From positions 670,873 to 734,872 of the forward strand of contig NW_006768786.1 in the NCBI RefSeq assembly GCF_000204055.1: DNA of 64,000 bases, given 5' to 3'. Below are positions 25,514-40,275 of this stretch, piece after piece. Below the pieces are notes generated by a model that saw only the letters and a list, made by a program, of their open reading frames with translations, was not told the DNA's origin and searched no databases. The stretch's first letter is position 1, and each line of letters opens with the position of its first letter. The translations under genes were made by a program, and so were the position numbers. Source of the DNA: Melampsora larici-populina 98AG31. Lineage: Eukaryota > Basidiomycota > Pucciniomycetes > Pucciniales > Melampsoraceae.

Positions 25514-26799
25514 CCTGCGAAAGTTTTCGTTGTGTTTGGAAAAAGATCGATGGCTCAAAATAATTTTGGATGCACATGAAAATTACATACTCGGTACCGC
25601 TCGTAGAAGCCCGAGGCCATTTTTGTCCTCCAGGCTCCGACCCCGGTGAGCGTTGCAAAATGTGTCTCAACTTCTCAATGGGCCAATCCGAATTATTCTC
25701 AATTCTCATTAGAGTGAAAAATGCCATTTGGCCAGATCCTTGGATGCACTTCATAGAGTCATTCGGTTTAACAATCAAGTCTTGCCTAATTTTTGAGTGT
25801 TTGCTTAACTGGAAAAAAAGTGAAAACTGCATTAAGAGACACTTGTTTTTCGGCAAATGCTTTGCAGCTGAGCAAGGCTATTTTTTTTTGATTCCAAGTG
25901 CTGGTTACAAAGTACACAGTGACAAAGTCTGTCGTGCTCTGTCGTGATTCAATCTGATGATTTTTTCTCCTTTGGAGATATTGTGATTGTTGCTGATTTT
26001 CTTTGGCTCACTGATCACAATTATGCAGAATGTCAAAGATTCAAGGGGTATTTTGGCATCAAAAGCTTTCAGTGAGAAATTTGATATGGTTAGAAATTAA
26101 AGTATCAATGAAGTGAATATGATTAATATACTGGTTCAAGTTTTTTTATTCAACTCAAACTCTCTGTTTTCATGTGCAAACCGTGTTGCACTATTTTTGA
26201 TTCTTATGTACTCATCATTGAAATAGTCTTGATGGTATTTGAGCAATTCTTTCCTCAAGAATAATGTACCAGTCTACAAAAGAATTGAATTAATCCCTGG
26301 GGATCAATTCATACCAACTTTTCTAGTATTCTCATCTGATTGGAGTACTATTTGCGCTGGCCTCAGTCAGAGTGGCTGAGTGGTCTCGAGGGTAGGATCC
26401 GGATGAGTGAAAGTACCTCTCTGTGAAGTGGAGCAAATGAGAACACACCACCAGATTGAAGGTATTGAATGGATGTAGGATGTCCATATAGTGCTGGTCA
26501 TGATTTGAGTGGTGTTTCGATGTGATTTGAAACTTGAAAAGGATTGAGTTTGGATGTACAGAACAAAACTGATTAAAACTTGTGGTACAGTTGGATAGGT
26601 GTTAGGTTTAAGTGTGACTCAGAACTCAAATAATTGACAACGTGCCTCTGGAGTCTGAGTCAAGGAGAAATCGAAAAAAAAAAGAAAACACACACACCAC
26701 TTTCACTTTCAACAAGACTTCAACCACTTTTACTAAAACCACATCAAACAAAAACACACTCAACATATCATTTGACTGATTCCGAACAGTCTAAAGAAA
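25514..26799. promoter_or_regulatory. Shared 1.3-kb upstream region of IPI1 (-) and eIF3b (+)
   Basis: The two housekeeping genes diverge from here. The last 150 bases before eIF3b are A/C-rich (ACACACACC, CAAGACTTCAACC) and look like a leader. Overlapping short frames at 25473-25947 are not supported as genes. I could not point to a specific factor site. Confidence 0.45.
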
Positions 26800-29495
26800 A
26801 TGTCAACCAACGGGCGAAATCCCAATGATTTTTCAGATGAAGAAGAAATAGATGAATCAGAGCTAGACTTAAATTATGGAGATATAGAAGAAAAGTTTAG
26901 ACCAAAGTTTCAAGATACATTTGATAATTTGATTGTAGTACATGGAGCACCGATCGTAGATCAAAGTAAACGTGATCGTTTGATTAAAGCAATCGTAGCT
27001 ACTTTTGCTAAGAAAAAAATTCATATTTCGGATACTAAGATTGAAATGCCACAAGATGAAGATGGTTTGAGTAAAGGGTTCGTTATCTTTCTTCTTTTTT
27101 TTTTCTTTTCAAATTGATATATGATATTCACTTTTGATACTAATCTATTTTATTTTTATTTTTTGTATAGATATTTGTTTATTGAACTTGATCATCCAGA
27201 AGATGCTGATCGAGCAGTTCGTAATTTACACGATTATCCATTCGATAAGAAACATCGATTTACCGTTATTCGTTTTACTGAAGTCGAACGTTACTCTCAT
27301 GTACCTGATGTCTTTGTTCCACCTGTACTCGAAGAATATAAACCACGTGGTCACCTTAAGAGTTGGCTTGCTGATCCACAAACTCGTGATCAAATGATTT
27401 TATATCAAGGTGAAGATGTTAAAGTTGCATGGCATGGTAGGAATGGTGTACCCGAAGTGGCTCATAAACGAACGGTTCGTAGAATTCCATTTCTGATGCA
27501 TTACAGAGTTTCTGATTTGAAGACTTTTTGCGGGCATAGAAATGGACTGAAGCTTACACCGCCTGGTCTCATGAGGGTACTATCCTTGCTACTGTTCATA
27601 CTCAAGGAGTAGCACTTTGGGGTGGACATAATTTCGATCGAATCCATCGACTATACCATCCAAAGGTCAAACTGATCGACTTTTCTCCGATGGAAAATTA
27701 TCTCGTGACTTGGTCCGATCAACCCATCGAACTTTCTAACGATCCTCAAGTTCCACAAGTTTTTACAGAAGATGATCAAGGTCATAGTATTGCTGTTTGG
27801 GAAGTCATGACTGGAAAGTTACTTCGTACATTTCCTGTCTTGAACGACCAACCTACCGAAGATGGAGCCCGTATCAAGTTCCAGTGGCCTATGTTCAAAT
27901 GGAGCGGAGATGATCGTTATTTGGCGCGTATCACACCAGGACAAGCCATCAGTGTCTACGAGACTCCAGGTATGGGATTATTGGAGAAGAAGAGTATCAA
28001 GATTGAAGGTGTGGTCGACTTTGAATGGTGTCCTTTGGGTGAAAAGGAGCGTGAAGCTGTACTAGAAGCGCAAAAGCTAGTAGAACAATCGGCTGGACAG
28101 AAGAATGGAGCTTCTGAAGTAGCTCCTAAGAAGAAGGGTACTGAACAGCCCAGCATGATGGCCTACTGGACCCCTGAAGTAGCTAACCAGCCCGCTCGAG
28201 TCTCTCTTATGGCGCTACCGAGTCGTGATACCTTGCGATCGAAAAACTTATTCAACGTTCACGATGTACGTGATCATCTCATCTCTTCCTGTCTCGCTTT
28301 TAACTGATGTTGTTCATATGTATCTCTACAGGCTAAGATCCACTGGCAATCCAATGGCGACTATCTATGTGTCAAGGTTGACCGACACACGAAGACCAAG
28401 AAGACCACATATTGTAATCTTGAACTCTTTCGAGTACGCGACAAATCATTCCCTGTTGATGTCATTGAGATCAAAGGTAAGCCACATCAGTTTCGTCCTC
28501 ATAATCTGTTGACCATGTTGACTTGGAAATTCTCTTCCAGATACCGTTACTGCATTTGCATGGGAGCCGAAAGGAAATCGATTTGTGTTGATTACAACTA
28601 GTGACCCTAGTGTCTCACAAGGTCCTATCCCCGGTCAAGCTATCAAAACTAGCGTCCATTTCTATGGCATAGATTCTAAAAAAGGAGAATTCCGTCTGTT
28701 GAGTAAGTGTTTGAGATCATCCTGAGTCGTATTGAACAACTACTCATGATTCACTTTTATACTATCTAGAATCATTCGATGGAAAGTCATGCAATTCGGT
28801 TTATTGGTCCCCTAAAGGAAGACATGTGATTACTGCTACAATGGAATCCACTTCGAAATTCGATCTCGAATTTTGGGATACTGATTTAGATGAAAGTGAA
28901 AAAGAACCTGGATCGGGGATTCAATTATTGGCATCGGTTGAACATTATGGAATGACTGAAATTCAATGGGATCCAAGTGGTCGATACGTTGCCACATTGG
29001 GAAGTATTTGGGTCAATTCAGTAAGTCATCTTGTTTATTTTCTTTCGGTCTTTCTTCAATCATAAGGTCCTGAATTGACTGTTTGATCAATAGATGGAAG
29101 CTGGTTATGCTATTTGGGATTTCAAAGGTGAACAATTACATAAAGCTCAATTAGAAAGGTTTAAACAATTATTATGGAGACCAAGACCTAGAACATTATT
29201 AAGTAAAGAAGCTCAACGTAAGATTCGAAAGAATTTCCGAGAATATAGTAAAGTCTTTGAAGAAGAAGATCAACTTGAAGCTAGTAATGTAAGTGCTGAA
29301 TTGATTGCACATAGACGTAGATTGTTAGATGAATGGGATGCTTGGAGATTATCATCTAAACGTCAATTATTATTGGATCAAGAAGAGATGGGTAAACTTC
29401 CGATGGATAAACCGGTTGATCGAAAAGATGATGTGGAACAGATACAAGAATGGATCGAAGAAGTTATTGAAGAAACTGAAACTGTGATTGGTTAG
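26800..29495 (+). CDS. PRT1: Eukaryotic translation initiation factor 3 subunit B
   Basis: Exons 26800-27077, 27171-27474, 27540-28265, 28332-28476, 28541-28702, 28770-29020, 29094-29495, for 755 residues, the usual family length. eIF3b is a core scaffold of eIF3 that binds the 40S subunit during start-codon scanning. An acidic N-terminus leads into an RRM ([28 protein letters not shown]). A WD-like beta-propeller follows, with typical eIF3b phrases [28 protein letters not shown] and [13 protein letters not shown]. The C-terminal helix [19 protein letters not shown], which contacts other eIF3 subunits, is present. Two donors are GTTCGT. The intron at 27475-27539 is set by protein continuity (VAHKRT then [10 protein letters not shown]). 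Confidence 0.96.
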
Positions 29496-30367
29496 ATTAA
29501 TTATGTCTTTGGATCATCTTTATTCTTGCCTTATCCAACAAAAAAAAAGCTTGTATTGTGACCCTCAAAGGTAGACTAGAGAAAATGGAAAAAACGTTAT
29601 AATTGTCATCTTTGTGCTTGCTCATTGAGCCCTCTCAACGTGATCACGACTATCAAAAGTTGGTTTGTATGACTCCCTGATCCCCATATATATATTTGAC
29701 TTGACTTACATAGAATTTTGATACATACTCTTGTTGACAAATACGTTGAGTTGAGATCAATGCATGAATCTATCCCAGGATGGGCGCTCTGAGGGTTGTT
29801 CAGCCCTCATTGTCTCAAACAGAGGCTATTATAAATTTGTTCCGTAATCATGCCTTACAAAAGCAGATCCTGATGGCAGATGAGGTGGGCCTCATGAAGA
29901 GTCAACATGTACCCTTCGGACGCTCAAGTCTCATACTGCGAAGTTTCTTTCGGCCCTGGGACTGCGGAACTTAACTATGCAATATGAAGAGCACTGCACA
30001 AGGGTCACTTCACGGCGCTTTTCTCATTCATACTTTCTGGGATGGACATCCGACCCTGTTACTAATGAATATGCATCCTACAGTTAAGAAATCACATCGC
30101 ACTGACTAGATGGCCTGTTTTCTTATGATTCCAAAATGCACTTTAAAAAAAAAAATTGAAGCAAGTGGGATTCTCCGTCCCGCTGTCTTAAATTTTAATT
30201 GAGAAAGATGTGCGCCGGGGTTCGTGATGTCGGCTGAAAAGGCTCAAGGTGGTTCATAGCATAAACGATAGGATAGCTTGCATACAGTTTTACATGGCAG
30301 TTTACAATAAAGACAGTGTTGTACTGTGAGCAAGAATGGAATTTACATCAAGTTACATAGAGCCATT
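29496..30367. other. Spacer between eIF3b and polyubiquitin 3' ends
   Basis: Two 3' flanks converge here. A short plus-strand frame at 29780-29974 has no support. No gene seen. Confidence 0.5.
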
Positions 30368-32478
<2,111 letters not shown>

Positions 32479-32638
32479 GATGGTAGAATGCTAAAGGTGA
32501 GGTGTACAGATAAGTGAGTAAAAAGGGAATTCGGTTGATTTCGAGAGAGAAGGATGAATGGATGGATGAGATGAGGTAGTTTGGGAGGAAGTTGGACTGA
32601 TGAAGGGGAGATCGATGGATTGCGTGATTGAGTGACGT

Positions 32639-32646
32639 ATTATATA
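32639..32646 (-). promoter_or_regulatory. Probable TATA box of the polyubiquitin gene
   Basis: The minus strand reads GGGTATATAATAC about 165 bases before the ATG, followed by a leader rich in CT on the coding strand. Spacing and strength fit an inducible promoter. Confidence 0.6.
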
Positions 32647-32986
32647 CCCTTGCTTTTCCGGCCGAGCCGGTCTTGCACATACAGTTCGTGGCGGGTATGA
32701 ACTTTGAAGAACACAGCTTTTGTCTCGGTATTAGCATGCTGCGAGGACTTCTATAAACATATGCTAGCCAATTGGTGTGAACAAAACTCAAAAAGGCTCC
32801 ATTTTGTTCCATGGGTTTCCATGACATCAACTCTTCAGCTGATCGAACGTCTACAAAGACGGGTAACATCGATTACCGACATCTTGACATAGTCAGGGAA
32901 CGCAGAACCGGATGAGACTTGATTACCAAATCATCCGCTTGTCTTCCTCCAAGTTGAGATTGACGATGAATCAAAAAAGACTCCGG

Positions 32987-33420
32987 GTACAGTGGGTCTC
33001 ATCAAAGCCCAACTACCCCCCCGTAGGGGGGGTTCGAAATTTTGGCCTCTGAGGACCTCGAAAATCAGTGAAAAAAGTCATTTTCACCGTGCGATTTGAC
33101 TGATCTGGGGTTGGATTCCGCTTCGGGAACCCACTTTTACCAAGTTTAAAGCCATATATTACCCTCTGGTACCCATATAGTAAGCCTAAGGATGTGTTTA
33201 AATGTGCTTGGTTCGAAATATTGCCCAAATGTCTAAAAAAAAAATTTTTTTGCCTTGCACGCATCCATCCTCATAGGATTAGAATGAGATAGGTCCTCCG
33301 AGCCCATTAAGCTTATTAAAATGTGTGCTATGTAATTATGAGGTGTGTATAATTCATCTCGAACTTGAAATTTTGCTTTGCGGGCGCGGGGTAGTTGGGC
33401 TTTGATGAGACCCACTGTAC
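32987..33420. mobile_element. Tc1/mariner-like MITE with perfect 33-base inverted ends
   Basis: The ends are perfect inverted repeats over 33 bases counting GTA at the border; the repeat proper starts CAGTGGGTCTCATCAAAGCC. Both ends are flanked by TA, the usual mariner target duplication. The 434-base interior encodes no transposase; frames at 33013-33264 and 33233-33436 are incidental. It lies between the polyubiquitin and HSP104 genes. Confidence 0.88.
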
Positions 33421-35655
33421 AATTACAAGGGATCACGCAGTGAATTTGAAACGTCGGGGTCCTATCGCCTCCTTCAACTTAGCACGGGCCACAGTCACTT
33501 ATCGTCCATAATGAAGTTTGTTTATCTCCATGTAGATGGGCTGCTTGCCCATGGATCTCATGCGAGGTTCTACCCAAGCGCTGATCAAGAAGTTCTGACT
33601 TGTGGTCATCAATTGCACAAGAATGACGTCATACCATGTGTGCCCGCCTTAGGCTCTGGGGAAGGGAAGCAAGAGTCTCTCAACGGTGTTTCAGCTGATG
33701 GATGAGGTTGCGGCAAGAAACAGATGGTGCGCTAGCTGTCCCTCCATAACCCTCACACTGTCCCACGTACGCCTGCGCTCTCACAGGCTGTGTATCTGAC
33801 CAGGTGGCCATGAAAAAGGTGATCATTAAGTGATCAGCGGACTCAAGTACAATTCAAAGTGCTACCGCAATTTGAGCAAATTTTTTGTTAAACAAATAGC
33901 CAAAATTTGTGCTTCAACTTTTGAGGTGTTTTACTGGTCAGCGTTCACCTCAACATAACTCGAGTTCCACGGCAGCTGTCACATCCACATCACTTCTTGC
34001 GTTCTACTGATCGCAGGCGGAAGAAGTAAACTGACAAAAATGCATTCATGAGTTCTTGATATTGGTGATTATAGCAAACATAGTGAGTCAACTTGGACTC
34101 GCAATAGTATGCTGGTTCCAAGTCGATTTGGGTCTGACTCCAGGTTCATCTCCGGATGGTTCACTCAATGAGGATGTGTCAAAAGCACTTCTTGCTATCA
34201 TCACATGAGTTTTGCAAATATGTACAAAGAATAACTTCTCATTTTAATGTCGATTATAACTTGTAAATACAACCAGACAAGAGACAATATTTCAAGGCTT
34301 CACTCAAGACTTTGAGCAATGAACTCATCATTTATAGAAGATTTTGACAAAACTGAGAGCTTACACAAGAAATCAAACCAGAAAAAGAAGACGTGTTTTT
34401 GGGCATCAGAGGCTTTCAGAATTCACCCTAAATCCAATTCTTGATAAATCAGTAGTACGGATTAGAGAAAACTGCACATCCAATAAATTAAAGAGACACA
34501 AACAGAAAGAGACAGATTGTAACTTTTTGCGCCCTTTGGACTGGATGGCCACAATTTCACCTGGTGAGTTTCAATATTCTAGCTTTCTTTTACCTTGATG
34601 GTATCCGCATCATTGATCGTAACATATTTAATCTCTTCAGCTTCCTTTAATGAGGTCCTATCCTGTGATCCATTCTGTCCGAGATCCATTGTGGTTATAG
34701 AGTTGGTGAATTATCTCGTAAAGCTGAAGTGTTACTGATCTGTTTACTACCTTATTGACCATATTTAAAATCTAATGCAGAGAGGTTTTGATCATGTGCA
34801 GGAGAAATTGCACGAATGTAAAGATCGGTCATATCAGGTAGATGGTGCATCTTGTTTACTTTGCCTGTCCGGAAAAAGGAGTTATGATTTGACCACTCCT
34901 CCGGCGTATTACTATCATGGGGGACGGTGGTTATACAATTCCAGAGTACTGGGATCTATTCAACATGCGGTTTGATTATTAAACCCTAGAAGGCGTACAA
35001 CAAAATGAGAACATCTTGTGATGTAGTTATCAGTTCGATATTGACCACCCTCACATATGACTTGTATGAGAGATTGACTGATAGAGCGTCCTACCGTCAC
35101 CTCCCTCAATCTCGCTGAATTCAAGTAAAAAAGCACTTTGTTCCAATTCACATTTTTTGCATTTATAAACATTTTTTTGTCCCGTCTATGTAGACTTCTT
35201 ATCACTCGAGAACTTTGATTAATCATTTTTGGACTATGATTTCAAGCGACATCAAAGTCTAAAGAATGAGTAGGTCCACTGATTCAGATATAAAGATATA
35301 CTATCTTTGACTGCTCATCTGCTCTTAAGAGGTCAACACCATTTTCTCATCAACTTGATCAATAAAATAAAACGCTATACATTTTCATTAACTTGAGAAT
35401 CCAATCTAAGGATGTACAAACTTGCGTAAATAATTTTTTCGAAAACAGAGATTTACAACATTTTCATCTTAGTTAACAGAAACACAAAAACACTTCAAAA
35501 CAAAATCAATATTCAATATAACAATTTCACAATAACATACTGATTTTATTCATCATTTTTTATATCGTCACATCTTTCAATAAAGATTTACTCGTTAAAA
35601 TCACACAAGACAAAGTATGGAAACAATCAACGCAAAACACACACACACTGAGAGT
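33421..35655. other. Spacer upstream of the HSP104 3' end
   Basis: No gene is supported. Frames at 33511-33705, 34344-34598, 34775-34975 and 34960-35226 are short, without domains or splice partners. The last 300 bases are the AT-rich 3' flank of HSP104. Confidence 0.45.
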
Positions 35656-38600
35656 TTAATTGACTTCTTCAATCTTGATATCATCATCCTCCAATCCATC
35701 AATCTCTTCATCGATATCCATTGAAGTCGCTTCGTGGTTAGGTCTGATTAAGATTCGATTAGCTCTCCAATCAGCTGTCACCGCAGCTACTTCTCCATCC
35801 CTAATTCTTTCTTCTAAGATCATACGGGATAAGGGATGCAACAATTCATTCTGAATGGTTCGATTCAATGGTCTTGCGCCGTACTGAGGATTGAATCCAG
35901 CTTGACCTAACCAATCTCTCGCCTTATCGTCGACTTCCAATGTGATGTTCTTTCCGTTGATATATAATCGTTTTTGAATTTCAGCCAATCGGACATTCAC
36001 AATTGATCGGATTTGTGCTGATCCTAGCTTGTTGAAAATCTGTTCAAATGAAAAAATCATGATTCTCTCAGCAACCTTTCCCCTGACAGTGATGATCGCC
36101 ACGCTTGATGAAAAAGGCTAAGAAACTTACGATAGTCGCATCAATCCGATTGATGAACTCGGGAGCAAAGTGAGCACGAATGGCACTATGGACTAACATC
36201 TTCGCAGATTCAGGTACCGGTTCATCTTCAGGCGTCTCATTGAGGTAAACAGCTCCCAAATTACTCGTCATCACAATCACACAATTTCTGAAGCTAACCA
36301 CTCGTCCTTGACTGTCGGTCAATCGACCATCATCCAAAACTTGTAAGAATAATTGAGTAAACTCTCTTGAGGCTTTCTCGATTTCATCAATCAACACGAT
36401 GCTGTATGGTTTCCTTCGCACCCATTCCGTCAAGGTCCCTCCTTCTTCGTGACCCACGTAACCGGGTGGAGAGCCAATCAAGCGACTGACACTGTGCTTC
36501 TCACTGAGATAACAAATCGCAAGAAAAGAAATGGTGTGCGGTTGGTCAGTATGTTGTTCAACTGCAACATTTAACAATCAATGTGCTACTCACGAGTATT
36601 CACTCCCATCGATCCGGCAGATTGCATCTTCACTATCGAACAAGAACTTGGCCAAAGCCTTTGTAAGTAAAGTCTTTCCCGTTCCCGAAGGCCCACCTAG
36701 TACGAAGAATAACATAAGCTCAATCTTCTGAACCGCTGTCCATACTAAAAAGATGGAAGCAAAAACTTACAGAACAAAAAGGATGCAATCGGTCTTGACT
36801 CATTAGACAAACCGCTCCTACTCAATCGAATCGCATCCGCTACGGCCTTCACAGCTTCAGGTTGACCGACAACTTGTTTCATCAGACCTTGTTCCATCAT
36901 TCTCAACTTCATCTTCTCAGTAGCTTTGAGTCGAGAGACAGGAACACCAGTCCAGCGCGCGACGATTTCTGCGATTCCATCAGAAGTCACAATGTCATCT
37001 TCGAGTTCCGAAGGTCCTCGTTTGGCATCCTCTGCACGCTTGTGAGCTTCGAGTTGACCGAGTTGTTCTTCAAGATCAGGTATGGCATAATGTCGAAGAT
37101 CAGCAGCCCTGTGAATCAAAAGTAGCTCAAAGTCAGTCATGTGGCCTCCTAAAATATAGAAACAGATATAGAAACAGATACCAATTAAGACTGCAAAAAC
37201 TCACGTTGAGACATCGTAACGTCTTTCGGCATCTTCTGCTTTGGCTTTCAAAGTTTCAATCTTTTCTCGCACTGCACGAATTTTATCACCTCTGGACTTG
37301 GCAGCTTCCCATGCGGCCTTCAATGGCTGTAATTCGTCATTCAGACCTGCAATCTCTTGTTTCAGTGTCTCGAGTCTCGCTTTGGAATCTTGATCCTATT
37401 AAATCAGAAGCAGCGAATTTTTAGCTACTGTCCACGCGCACGTCTCAAGAAACAGAGAAAATGAATGTATGGTGAGTATACTAACCTTTTCCTTTCCGAG
37501 CGCATGGGCTTCGACTTCCAATTGCAGTTTCTTACGCTCTAATCTATCAACAGCTTCAGGTTGACTATCACGCGTAACTCTTACTGACGCGGCGGCTTCA
37601 TCAACCAGATCAATGGCGCTATCAGGAAGTCTACGTGTGGTGAGATAACGATGGGCAAGAGTGGCGGCTGTGACCAAAGCGCCGTCCAAGATGCTTGAGT
37701 AGAAATTCAAGAGCGAATGTCAGCAAGCTCTGCTGTGAGTACGCAGATAAAAAGAGAGAAGGAAACATATGATGATTGTACTCACGAGACACCATGGTGA
37801 GTTTCATACTTCTCTTTCAAGCCTCTCAAAATCGAAACTGTCTCGACCACTGAAGGCTCATTGACAAGTACTTGCTGAAATCTACGTTCAAATGCAGCAT
37901 CCTAAAAGCCGGATAAAGCCATATGATCAGTTGATTATATTCAACAGAAAGGGAATGCAAAAAGACGACATACCTTTTCAATGTATTTACGATACTCGGC
38001 CAAAGTTGTAGCACCGATACAGCGTAGCTTGCCACGAGCTAACACGGGTTTTACTGATGATAAGAGTATCAAGATTTGTTCAAGTCAGATGCTATGATAT
38101 GGACGTCTACATTAAAATCACTTACTTAAATTGGCCGCATCCATACCACCACCTTGACCCTGGCCGGCCATGATCTGTGATAGAATTGCATAAACCGTCT
38201 CAGTGACATTGCTTACGAAGCCAGATTGAGAAAAGACTTACGAGATGCATTTCGTCAATGAAAAGGATGATGTTTTCACCCTTCTCAGTAGCTTGTTCCA
38301 CTTCGTTCAAGATTGATTTGATTCTTTCTTCAAATTGACCCTTGTAACTTGCACCAGCTTGTACTGCTCCCAAGTCGAGTGAGAATAGTCGACCAATCAG
38401 GGAGGCTGGTACATCCCTGTTGACCATCCGTTGAGCAAGACCTTCGGCGATAGCTGTCTTTCCCACTCCAGGTTCACCAATCAACACTGGATTGTTCTTA
38501 GTTCGACGGCAAAGTATTCTGGACAAAAAATGGTAATGTTAGGGCCGAGAAGAACTTAAACTAGTCGGGGGAATCACTTACCGAATACACCTTCGGACTT

Positions 38601-39342
38601 CATTATCCCTTCCAATCACCGGGTCTAATAGATTTTCTCGAGCTTTTTCAGTCAAATCAACCGCATATTTTCTCAATGCATCAAAACCTAAAAGCAAAGT
38701 GTATCGATGGTAAGTATGACGCTCAACCTCATGACCTAATATAAGGAAGATGAGTGATTTTTACCTTCTTCAGCATTTTTACTATCGACTTTCTTGCCGG
38801 CTCGAACTGCGTTGACAGCTTTACGAAGCGAAGGTTCTGAGACATTTGCATCTTTGAAGATTTGTTTAATAACCGAATCATCGAGAAGAGCCAAGATGAG
38901 ATGATCTTGAGCAATGTATGCGTCATTCTACATCAATTCCAAAGCAAACATGTTAGTTTTATAACCTCCAAGAATACGAACATCAAAAAACACTAACTTG
39001 TTGACGCATTAATTTTTGAGCTTCTTTCAAGACTTTTGAAGCTGAACTTGAGAATCCCACATTATCAGGTGGTGGATCTTGACTTGGTTCACGTACTAAT
39101 CTTTTGTTGAGAGCTCTTGTAAGTTCTTTAGGATCTGCACCGGCCTTATCTAATATGTTTGAGAATAAACAATCCGAACTGGCTGATCCAACGTGACCGT
39201 TTGAACCTGAAACTGAAGGATCGAGTAAAGCTAAAGCAATATGAATTGGTTGAACATTAACATGCGATCGCTCAGTAGCTAGAGCGATAGCAGATGCAAG
39301 TGCTTCTTGAGTCTTATCGGTGAAAGCAAAACCGGAAGCCAT
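35656..39342 (-). CDS. HSP104: Hsp104/ClpB protein disaggregase
   Basis: Thirteen exons in minus order: 39342-38998, 38927-38765, 38687-38582, 38518-38242, 38174-38126, 38053-37974, 37901-37786, 37693-37486, 37395-37205, 37108-36771, 36696-36594, 36503-36131, 36039-35656. The product is 910 residues, close to yeast Hsp104. The AAA+ hexamer threads aggregated proteins through its pore with Hsp70 help. Visible parts: N domain ([16 protein letters not shown]), NBD1 Walker [10 protein letters not shown] and Walker B ILFIDEMH, a Tyr pore loop ([10 protein letters not shown]), the coiled-coil middle domain ([15 protein letters not shown]), NBD2 Walker A GPSGTGKT, pore loop GYVGHEEGG and Walker [10 protein letters not shown]. 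The acidic tail ends IEEVN, similar to EEVD-type TPR-binding tails. Exon 37693 uses an unusual CAAG acceptor. Confidence 0.97.
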
Positions 39343-39490
39343 CTGAAAGTTGATGTATTGTTTCGAGGTGTAAGAGTTGGTTTGATTTGGTCGAGGTTAT
39401 GATATGATGATGTGGTTTTTGAGGATATTTTCGATATTGCTTTTTGTTGATCGATCAAAAAGGTCAAGAGATGAGGTCAAGAAGAAAGTT

Positions 39491-39500
39491 GTATTTATAT
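39491..39500 (-). promoter_or_regulatory. Probable TATA box of HSP104
   Basis: The minus strand reads GCATATAAATAC about 150 bases before the HSP104 ATG. It lies just downstream of the heat-shock element in the direction of transcription. Confidence 0.6.
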
Positions 39501-39545
39501 GCGTCTTTGATCAGAATCAGAATCACTCCAGATGAAACTCATTCA

Positions 39546-39558
39546 TTCTGGAACCTTC
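39546..39558. promoter_or_regulatory. Heat-shock element upstream of HSP104
   Basis: TTCTGGAACCTTC is a perfect three-unit element (TTC, two bases, GAA, two bases, TTC), the minimal binding site for trimeric heat-shock factor Hsf1. It lies about 205 bases before the ATG and about 50 bases upstream of the TATA box, as expected for a heat-induced gene. Confidence 0.8.
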
Positions 39559-40275
39559 TACAACAACCTTTTCGTAAACTTCACTATTTGCTCGATGCTT
39601 TGGGGCTGTTGCGAGCGACAGCGTGGGACATGGTTAAGTTTCAATGCTTTATTTGCAACTTTCTAGAACTTACTCGATACGATCACTTTGTATCACTCAC
39701 TTCTTCATCACATTCCACGACGCGAAATATTTACCTTTCATGATTCCCAGCATTTTATCTTTACAAGTGCCCAGGCGTCTTCAGCAGTCTTGTGTGTGTG
39801 TACCTGACCATGCATGGCTTTCTTGCAGGTTTCGTAAAACTGAAGTAGCTTTCAGACAAGGAGTACCTGCTAGCATATCTTAGGGAGTATGAGGATTGGG
39901 AACTTGAGGAGGCTTGAGGACCGTTGTAAAACCGCACGAGCTTCCCCGCTTGTTTGCCTTTGAGAAATTCTTCTTGTCACTCTCATTTGGCCAAAAACTT
40001 TTTTGTCGGTCACTCTCCGGCTGACAGCTCCTCCGGGAACCGGCAATGATCACATCGACAATGAGCCCGGTCCACTGCGAACGTTCAGCTACGTCATCGA
40101 CTCTCACCAGCCTCACCGTTGGTTGGATGACTAAAAGCGCTGTTGACCATCCGATCAATGGTAAACAGCTTTGAAGTGATCACTCTGGACTCATTTCTCT
40201 TCTTTCTGTCTCCCATCCAGCCCAACATCCTCTTGTCAAACAAAAACAAAAACTTGTGCTGACGAAATTGCCATC
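39559..40275. other. Spacer between HSP104 promoter and DDE-domain gene
   Basis: No gene recognised. A 92-codon minus frame at 39880-40158 has no domain. A C/T-rich leader precedes the ATG at 40276. Confidence 0.45.

Noticed and set aside
25473..25947. Overlapping frames on both strands upstream of IPI1
   Set aside because: They are shadows of the IPI1 first exon and its upstream region, without protein-family features.
26370..26460. tRNA-Leu/Ser-like start (GTCAGAGTGGCTGAGTGGTCTCGAG)
   Set aside because: It resembles a class II tRNA D-arm, but no anticodon arm, no GGTTCGA T-loop and no closing acceptor stem follow.
30000..30340. Possible RNA gene between eIF3b and polyubiquitin
   Set aside because: No conserved motif or stable cloverleaf could be recognised by eye.
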